Shown here: positions 58,646 through 64,000 of the stretch, piece by piece | Numbering within the stretch: the stretch's first letter is position 1 | How the letters are laid out: every line of letters begins with the position of its first letter | NCBI RefSeq assembly: GCF_003970915.1 | Contig: NZ_RXOF01000005.1 | Coordinates: forward strand, 248,001-312,000 | DNA length: 64,000 nt | DNA from: Hymenobacter gummosus | GTDB taxonomy: Bacteria; Bacteroidota; Bacteroidia; Cytophagales; Hymenobacteraceae | Reading direction: 5' to 3' | Notes under the pieces: model-generated | Seen by the model: only the letters and a program-made list of their open reading frames with translations | Databases searched by the model: none | What the model was told of the DNA's origin: nothing | Position numbers and translations under genes: made by a program

Positions 58646-59233
58646 ATGACCCTTGACGAAAGCTACGAACTGGGCTACGTGGTGAAAACCCACGGCCTGC
58701 GCGGGCAGATGGTGGCCGAGCTGGACGTGGACGACGTGCAGGAATACCTCGACCTGGAAGAGGTATTTGTGGAGCGGCCCGTGGGCTCCGGCAAGCTGTT
58801 CCGCTTTGAGGTGGAGCGCGTAACGGCCCAGGCGGGCACCCGCGTGCTGCTCAAGCTCAAAAACGTGGAGCGCATCGAGGACGCCGAGCTGTTCCGGGGC
58901 TTGAAGCTCTACCGCCCCCTGGCCGAGCTGCCCGAGCTGGACGACGACCAGTTTTACTTCCACGACGTTATCGGCTACAATGTGGTCGATACGAACCTGG
59001 GCAAGCTGGGCACCGTGGAGGCCTTCTACGAGTTGCCCGAGCAGGACTTGCTGGCCATGCGCTACCAGGGCCAGGAGGTACTCATTCCGGTGGTCGACGA
59101 GCTGGTGCAGCACGCCGACGAGGACAGCCGGGAGCTGTACGTGACCCTGCCCGAAGGCCTGCTCGACGTGTACCTCAACCCCGGCGCCCCGGACGCCGAC
59201 GACGAGGCGGAGGCCCAAGCCAGCCGGGAATAG
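58646..59233 (+). CDS. rimM: Ribosome maturation factor RimM
   Basis: This 195-residue protein starts MTLDESYELGYVVKTHGLRG, the RimM G(x)V-KTHGL(R/K)G signature. It contains the PRC-barrel-like second half (LGKLGTVEAFYELPEQDLLA, VLIPVVDELVQHADED) and ends with an acidic tail. It assists 30S maturation by binding S19. It is in the cluster with rpsP and trmD. Confidence 0.93.
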   Translation: MTLDESYELGYVVKTHGLRGQMVAELDVDDVQEYLDLEEVFVERPVGSGKLFRFEVERVTAQAGTRVLLKLKNVERIEDAELFRGLKLYRPLAELPELDDDQFYFHDVIGYNVVDTNLGKLGTVEAFYELPEQDLLAMRYQGQEVLIPVVDELVQHADEDSRELYVTLPEGLLDVYLNPGAPDADDEAEAQASRE

Positions 59234-59258
59234 CCGCACAGTCGCCGACGCCGCTACC

Positions 59259-59292
59259 GTTCAACGAAACGCGAAGTGCACCTTCGCGCTAC
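59259..59292. repeat. Family C half element just before trmD
   Basis: GTTCAACGAAACGCGAAG and the following CCTTCGCGCTAC match the right ends of copies 1 and 2, with a changed centre. The near-palindrome GCGAAGTGCACCTTCGC ends 7-8 bases before the trmD start and could form a hairpin at its ribosome-binding region. Confidence 0.65.
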
Positions 59293-59296
59293 TGCC

Positions 59297-60034
59297 ATGC
59301 GCTTCGACATCATCACCTGCCAGCCCGAGTTGCTCGTCAGCCCCTTCGCGCATTCCATCGTGAAGCGGGCCCAGGACAAGGGGCTGGCCGAAATTCACCT
59401 GCACGATTTGCGCCAGTTTGCCATCAACAAGCACGGGCAAATCGATGACTACGCCTTCGGGGGTGGCGCCGGCATGGTGCTGCGCCCCGAGCCCATTGCC
59501 GCCTGCATCGACGGGCTGCGGGCCGAGCGCCCGTACGACGCCATCATCTACCTCACCCCGGACGGACCCACGTTTCGGCAGGCGGCGGCCAACCGGCTGT
59601 CCTTGCTGCAAAACGTGATTCTGCTCTGCGGCCATTACAAGGGCGTGGATGAGCGCATCCGCGAAGAGTACGTGACCGAGGAAATCAGCATCGGGGACTT
59701 CGTGCTCAGCGGGGGCGAACTGGGCGCGGCCGTGGTGGTGGACGCCGTGGTGCGCCTGCTGCCCGGGGTGCTGGGCAACGAGGAATCGGCTTTGAGCGAC
59801 TCGTTTCAGGACAACCTGCTGGCCCCGCCGGTGTACACGCGGCCGGCGGAGTGGCGCGGGCGCGCGGTGCCAGCCATCCTCATGTCGGGCGATACGCCTA
59901 AAGTGGAGGACTGGCGGCACGAGCAAGCCCTGCAGCGTACCCAGCAGCGCCGCCCCGATTTGTTGGCCGATATGCCCCAGGAAGCGTTTGAGGAGCCGCG
60001 TAAGCCGCGTCGCCGGAAAAAACCTAACGCTTAG
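59297..60034 (+). CDS. trmD: tRNA (guanine-37-N1)-methyltransferase
   Basis: This 245-residue protein starts [20 protein letters not shown]. The trefoil-knot SAM-binding motif [13 protein letters not shown] is followed by [20 protein letters not shown], both characteristic of TrmD. It makes m1G37 in tRNA to prevent frameshifting. The start at 59297 is 7 codons downstream of an in-frame ATG inside the repeat half element. Confidence 0.95.
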   Translation: MRFDIITCQPELLVSPFAHSIVKRAQDKGLAEIHLHDLRQFAINKHGQIDDYAFGGGAGMVLRPEPIAACIDGLRAERPYDAIIYLTPDGPTFRQAAANRLSLLQNVILLCGHYKGVDERIREEYVTEEISIGDFVLSGGELGAAVVVDAVVRLLPGVLGNEESALSDSFQDNLLAPPVYTRPAEWRGRAVPAILMSGDTPKVEDWRHEQALQRTQQRRPDLLADMPQEAFEEPRKPRRRKKPNA

Positions 60035-60036
60035 TG

Positions 60037-60066
60037 TTGTAGCCCGGCCGAAACTCACTATATTTG
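60037..60066 (+). promoter_or_regulatory. Promoter of rplS
   Basis: TTG (60037-60039), 19 bases, TATATTTG (60059-60066): a full match to the Bacteroidota -33/-7 promoter. rplS starts 60 bases downstream, so it can be transcribed separately from trmD. Confidence 0.8.
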
Positions 60067-60126
60067 CGCCTCCTTACCGAAACCACTTGGGCGGCGGCGC
60101 CGCCTTTTCTAGATTTTTTTGCTGTC

Positions 60127-60483
60127 ATGAGCCAACTTCTCGACCTCATCAACCAGGAAGCCAAAGAGCGCCGCGCCAGCTTCCCGGACTTCGCACCCGG
60201 TGATACGATCAACGTACACGTGAAAATCCGCGAAGGCAACAAGGAGCGCGTTCAGCAGTTCCAGGGCGTGGTAATCCAGCGCCGGAACGCCGGTACCAAC
60301 GGTGAAACCTTCACCGTGCGCAAAGTATCGAACCAGATCGGTACCGAGCGTATCTTCCCCATCATCTCGCCCAACCTCGACAAGATCGAGCTGATCCGTC
60401 GCGGTAAAGTGCGTCGCGCCCGCCTGTTCTACCTGCGCGGCCTCTCGGGCAAGCAGGCTCGCATCAAAGAGAAGCGCGCCTAA
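60127..60483 (+). CDS. rplS: 50S ribosomal protein L19
   Basis: This 118-residue protein has the L19 pattern [36 protein letters not shown] and [20 protein letters not shown], with [19 protein letters not shown] at the C-terminus. L19 bridges the subunits. An ATG at 60127 is chosen; the longer frame upstream passes through the promoter. Confidence 0.96.
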   Translation: MSQLLDLINQEAKERRASFPDFAPGDTINVHVKIREGNKERVQQFQGVVIQRRNAGTNGETFTVRKVSNQIGTERIFPIISPNLDKIELIRRGKVRRARLFYLRGLSGKQARIKEKRA

Positions 60484-60505
60484 GGCTTCCCGCCTCCAAG
60501 CTCAG

Positions 60506-60543
60506 ACCGGGCCTCTACCCTCGCGGTGGAGGCCCGGTTTTTT
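60506..60543 (+). terminator. Intrinsic terminator of rplS
   Basis: ACCGGGCCTC and GAGGCCCGGT pair, with further inner pairing, followed by TTTTTT, 23 bases after the stop. Confidence 0.85.
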
Positions 60544-60561
60544 GTTTGCGGACCAACCATT

Positions 60562-60710
60562 CGACGACCAAAAAAGAACGTCGTGTCGAGCTTGCCGAGA
60601 CATATCGCGTGCTGATGGCCGATAGTAACCTCTCCTCGAGCAACGAGCAGAATACTATCAAGCGAGATGTCTCGACTTCGCTCGACACGACGTTCTTTGT
60701 TGGTCGTTCG
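60562..60710. repeat. Family B inverted-repeat element, copy 3
   Basis: CGACGACCAAAAAAGAACGT and the following CGTGTCGAG (60562-60590) pair with the complement at 60681-60710. An inner CGAGACAT and ATGTCTCG pair is the family B core. It sits between rplS and the M1 peptidase gene. Confidence 0.75.
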
Positions 60711-60769
60711 ATTAGCAAACCCCAATCGGCCCCGAACACGTAATTTCGGCGCGCCATTGTGCTTCTCTT

Positions 60770-63763
60770 ATGCAAAAAATCTTACCCAGCCTCGCGCTGG
60801 CCATGCTGCCACTGGCGGCGCTTGCCCAGAACAACCGCCCGTATTGGCAGCAGGAAGTCAACTACTCCATCGACGTGACCCTCGACGACCAGCAGCACGT
60901 GCTGACCGGCCGCGAGGAAATGCAGTACGTCAACAACTCGCCCGACGCGCTGCCCTTTATCTGGATTCACCTCTGGCCCAACGCCTACAAGGACAACTCC
61001 TCGGCCTTTGCCCGCCAGCAGCGCGAGCAGGGCAAGCGCAAGTTTGAGTTTGCCAAGCCTGCCCAGCGCGGCTACATCGACCAGCTCGACTTCCGCGTGG
61101 AGGGCCAGGTGGTCAAGCTCGACTACGACCCGCAGAACCCCGACATTGCCAAGCTCACCCTGCCCCAGCCCCTGCAGCCGGGCCAGCGCGTGACCATCAC
61201 CACGCCCTTCCGGGTGAAGCTGCCCGATTCCTTCTCGCGCATGGGCCACGTGGGGCAGAGCTACCAGATCAGCCAGTGGTACCCCAAGCCCGCCGTGTAC
61301 GACCGCGGCGGCTGGCACCCCATGCCCTACCTCGACCAGGGCGAGTTCTACTCGGAGTTCGGCTCCTTCGACGTGCGCATCACCCTGCCCGACAACTACG
61401 TGGTGGGCGCCACCGGCGAGCTGCAGAACCCCGACGAGCGGGCCCGCCTCGACCAGCTGGCCGCTACCGCCGCCGGCAAGGACGCCAAGGCCTTCGGTTC
61501 CGACGTGAGCTTTCCGCAGTCGGCCGCCACGACCAAGACCCTGCGCTACACCCAGGACCGCGTGCACGACTTCGCCTGGTTTGCCGATAAGCGCTTCAAC
61601 GTGCTCAAGGACACCGTGCAGCTGCCCGGCTCGGGGCGCGTGGTGACCAGCTGGCTGATGTTTACCAACCGCAACGCCGCGGACTGGCTCAAACGCCGCA
61701 ACGACATCAAGCACGCCCTGCGCGGCTACTCCCGCTGGGTGGGCGAATACCCCTACTCCAGCGCTACCGCCGTTGATGGGGCCCTGAGCGCCGGCTCGGG
61801 CATGGAGTACCCCATGGTGACGGTAACCGAGCCGTTTGCCATCATTCACGAGGTCGGCCACAACTGGTTTTACGGTATTCTGGCCTCCAACGAGCGGGAA
61901 TACCCTTGGCTGGACGAAGGCGTGAACAGCTACGTAGAAGCCCGCGTGTCGGAGGCTTCCGGCGAGGAGCTGACCGACCCGATTGCCAAAGCCACCACCT
62001 CGCCCCTGGCCGCCAAAACCTTCGATTTGCAGGGCGTGCCGCCCTACGCCGCCTCGCAGCTGCAGTGGCAGGCCCCGGCCAGCCGCGGCTACGACCAGGC
62101 CGTGGCCGGCGTGCCCGCCGCCAAGTACGGCTCCTACAACTACGGCGCCATCGTGTACGTGAAAACGGCCGGGCTGCTGCGCTACCTGGCCGCCTACCTG
62201 GGTCAGGACAAATTCGACCAGGGCATGCGCCTGTACTTCGACCGGTGGAAGTTCCGTCACCCGGGGCCAGCCGATTTTCAGGCCGCCATGGAGGAGGCCA
62301 GCGGGCAGAAGCTCGACTGGTTTTTCCGGCAGATGATGGGCAGCCCCGCGCGCTACAACGCCACCGTGTCGGATCTGCTCCTGGCCGACCAGCAGGTGAA
62401 GGTGCTGGTGCGCAACGAGTCCGACGCGCCCTGGTCGGTGCCGGTGTCCACCGTCGACGCCACGGGCAAGGTGCTGGAAACCCAGTGGACGCCCGTGTTC
62501 GGTGGCCGCGAAGCCGAGGATAAGTCGGAAACCGAGGACACCGACGTCACCCAGCTCAACTTCCGCCGCACGCCCGAGGTAGCCGCCGTGGTGGTGGATG
62601 CCCAGTACCTCACGCCCCAGCTCAACCGCCGCGACGACCGGCGCCGCCTCTCGGGTGCCTTCCCGACGCTGGAAAAAGTGCGCCTGCGCCCCCTGGCTGG
62701 GCTGGAACGCTGGGATAGAAGCGCCTTCTATTGGCTGCCGGTGCTCGGGGCCAACACCTACGACAAGTTCATGCTCGGGGCGGCCTTCTACAACAACCCG
62801 CTGGTGCAGAACAAGCTGAGCTACCTGGCCATGCCCATGTTCAGCTTCAACCGTCGGGATTTGAAGGGCATCGGGCAGCTGAGCCTGAACGCGCTGCCCA
62901 CCGGCCGCCTGCTGCAGCGCGTCACGACGAGCTTCCAGGTCATGCGCTTCGAGCGGTTTACCAAGCTGGAGCCAAGCGTGACGCTGGAATTCCGCCGCCC
63001 GCGTCCGGCCGGCCCCCAGCAGCAGCTGCAGCTGGCCTACACCATCGTGCGCTCCAACGACGCGTTTTCCGATAATATCATTCCCTCCTTGAGCTACGAG
63101 CTGCGGGCGGGCGACGCCGTGCAGCAGTACGGCGCCGAGGCCGAGCTGAACACCTTCAGCCCGCGCAACGCCGGCACCAGCTACGACTCGCCGGTACTGG
63201 CCCGCCTCGCCCTGCACTACCAGCGCTACTACCAGCAGAACAAGAGCGTGCGCGTGCGCCTGTTCGGGGGCCGGTTCTTCCAGCAGTCGGCCCCCGGCGA
63301 GGTGCGCTACGTGATGGGCTTGAGCGGCAGCCCCGACTACCGCCGCCAGACGGTGTTCCTCGACCGCCAGCAGATTTCGGATACCTGGACGGCCCAGCAG
63401 CACCAGACCGACAACCGCGACGGGGCCTTCAAGGCCTACATTCCGGTGGCGGCCACCAAGTGGCTGACCACGCTCAACCTCGAAGCCGACCTGCCGGTGG
63501 TGCCCTTGCAGCTTTTTGCCGACTTTGGGGCCACCGACCAGCGCCAGCTGCTGCCCGGCGGCCGCAACCAGCGCCTGTACTACGACGCCGGCGTGGCTCT
63601 GCCGCTGTTTGGCGAAGGGTTTACCCTGTACTTCCCCGTGGCCGGCTCGCAGTACCTCGACGGACTGCCCGCCAGCCGCAAGAACTTTACCGACAACATC
63701 CGCTTTGTGCTCAACCTGCAAAAAGCCAACCCGCTCAAACTCATCGACCAGGTGCTGCGCTAG
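60770..63763 (+). CDS. M1 family metallopeptidase, exported
   Basis: This 997-residue protein has a signal peptide (MQKILPSLALAMLPLAALAQ). An M1-type domain lies in the first 560 residues: the zinc site HEVGHNWFYGILASNEREYP followed by WLDEG, the HExxH-x18-E pattern (near residue 361), and a GAMEN-like exopeptidase motif GSGMEYPM. The second half (about 620-997) consists of amphipathic strands and suggests a membrane or barrel-like domain (ALEPSVTLEFRR-type strands, ending FVLNLQKANPLKLIDQVLR). It trims peptides in the periplasm; the C-terminal domain is unusual for classic aminopeptidase N but common in Bacteroidota. Confidence 0.9.
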   Translation: MQKILPSLALAMLPLAALAQNNRPYWQQEVNYSIDVTLDDQQHVLTGREEMQYVNNSPDALPFIWIHLWPNAYKDNSSAFARQQREQGKRKFEFAKPAQRGYIDQLDFRVEGQVVKLDYDPQNPDIAKLTLPQPLQPGQRVTITTPFRVKLPDSFSRMGHVGQSYQISQWYPKPAVYDRGGWHPMPYLDQGEFYSEFGSFDVRITLPDNYVVGATGELQNPDERARLDQLAATAAGKDAKAFGSDVSFPQSAATTKTLRYTQDRVHDFAWFADKRFNVLKDTVQLPGSGRVVTSWLMFTNRNAADWLKRRNDIKHALRGYSRWVGEYPYSSATAVDGALSAGSGMEYPMVTVTEPFAIIHEVGHNWFYGILASNEREYPWLDEGVNSYVEARVSEASGEELTDPIAKATTSPLAAKTFDLQGVPPYAASQLQWQAPASRGYDQAVAGVPAAKYGSYNYGAIVYVKTAGLLRYLAAYLGQDKFDQGMRLYFDRWKFRHPGPADFQAAMEEASGQKLDWFFRQMMGSPARYNATVSDLLLADQQVKVLVRNESDAPWSVPVSTVDATGKVLETQWTPVFGGREAEDKSETEDTDVTQLNFRRTPEVAAVVVDAQYLTPQLNRRDDRRRLSGAFPTLEKVRLRPLAGLERWDRSAFYWLPVLGANTYDKFMLGAAFYNNPLVQNKLSYLAMPMFSFNRRDLKGIGQLSLNALPTGRLLQRVTTSFQVMRFERFTKLEPSVTLEFRRPRPAGPQQQLQLAYTIVRSNDAFSDNIIPSLSYELRAGDAVQQYGAEAELNTFSPRNAGTSYDSPVLARLALHYQRYYQQNKSVRVRLFGGRFFQQSAPGEVRYVMGLSGSPDYRRQTVFLDRQQISDTWTAQQHQTDNRDGAFKAYIPVAATKWLTTLNLEADLPVVPLQLFADFGATDQRQLLPGGRNQRLYYDAGVALPLFGEGFTLYFPVAGSQYLDGLPASRKNFTDNIRFVLNLQKANPLKLIDQVLR

Positions 63764-63767
63764 GGCC

Positions 63768-64000
63768 CTGGCCCGCCGCATTTCCCTGGCAGCGCTGGCA
63801 GCTGGTCTGACGACCGGCTGCCAGCCGCGTTTTGACGAGCTGCCTACCTACTCGGCCGAGCGCCACCTGCTGCAGGTGGTGGTGGAAACGCCCGCCGGTA
63901 CCAGCCGCCCCCTGCACTACGACGCGGCCAGCAACGAATTCCGCCCCGAGCAGCGCGCCGGCACCGACCGCACCGTGGACTTTCTGCCCTACCCCGCCAA
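63768..64000 (+). CDS. Inorganic pyrophosphatase lipoprotein (partial, runs off the window)
   Basis: The frame reads LARRISLAALAAGLTTGCQP, a twin-Arg-like lipoprotein signal with Cys in LTTGC. It continues FDELPTYSAERHLLQVVVET, PAGTSRPLHYDAASNEFRPE and DRTVDFLPYPA, the N-terminus of family I soluble pyrophosphatases (compare E-IPAG-NxK-EYD, DR-DFLPYPGNYG). No ATG or GTG is in frame before it; the signal begins at a CTG (63768), with ATT at 63780 as the alternative, so the start is non-standard or lies beyond an error. The stop of the M1 gene is only five bases before. Confidence 0.7.
   Translation, partial: MARRISLAALAAGLTTGCQPRFDELPTYSAERHLLQVVVETPAGTSRPLHYDAASNEFRPEQRAGTDRTVDFLPYPA

Noticed and set aside
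60782-63781. Minus-strand open frame of 999 codons opposite the M1 peptidase gene
   Set aside because: Same antisense effect; the peptidase has a signal peptide and a complete zinc motif.

Overview
The window looks like chromosome of a high-GC Bacteroidota, most like Hymenobacter or a close relative in Hymenobacteraceae. The grounds are GC-rich coding sequence, start sites without clear Shine-Dalgarno motifs, several TAnnTTTG (-7) promoter elements, and typical family content: DUF5916 and DUF5723 envelope proteins, BlaI/M56 regulators, a LytS/LytTR pair and large outer-membrane beta-barrels. The genus is inferred from the look of the genes, not from a marker gene. No rRNA, tRNA, prophage or CRISPR array was seen.

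Layout. 1-4.4 kb: end of an unidentified gene coupled to a small PD-(D/E)XK-like nuclease, three small hypotheticals, a 21-bp degenerate tandem repeat, then a repressor cassette (XRE regulator, 28-bp dyad operator, two divergent small genes) lying between two copies of a palindromic MITE-like element. 4.4-8.2 kb: an ABC-F ATPase with an unusually long upstream region, a 210-bp inverted-repeat element and a frameshifted CPBP protease. 8.4-24.6 kb: AsmA-like protein, hydrolases, GNAT, ankyrin, SDR, L,D-transpeptidase, VOC, CoA-type Nudix, propeller-like protein, DUF5723, MeaB, carboxylesterase, VOC and lipoprotein genes. 24.7-34.4 kb: DUF5916 protein, a BlaI/M56 operon with dyad operators, an outer-membrane barrel divergent from a LytS/LytTR two-component system, and folB. 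34.6-44.4 kb: DivIVA-domain protein, WD40, phosphopantetheinyl transferase, redoxin, transglutaminase-like protein, a pyruvate-oxidase fragment, a MORN-repeat protein, a Bacteroidota HTH-like protein and a J-domain protein.

44.6-47.5 kb is the most unusual region. It is a one-strand array of toxin-antitoxin genes in which a UPF0175 antitoxin/DUF3368 PIN-like toxin cassette occurs twice. Each cassette begins just after the same point, about codon 24, of a zeta-type toxin gene and is followed by a fresh zeta 5' end. This leaves three zeta 5' fragments of graded decay, next to a lower-GC putative nuclease gene. 47.5-64 kb is mostly core: acyl-CoA carboxylase beta subunit, MlaD-type transporter protein, amidase, LptD, PanB, RluA-type synthase, desaturase, the rpsP-rimM-trmD-rplS cluster, an M1 peptidase, and the start of a lipoprotein inorganic pyrophosphatase.

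Intergenic DNA is heavily structured. I distinguish: family A (four copies of a ~180-230 bp inverted repeat, three with a terminator-like hairpin inside); family B (CGAGATGTCTCG core); family C (GTAGCGCGAAG ends, whose tips supply stop codons at one locus); family D (one nested palindrome); family G (the MITE pair); and tracts of 7-9-bp units that begin at stop codons and often reappear inverted before the next gene.
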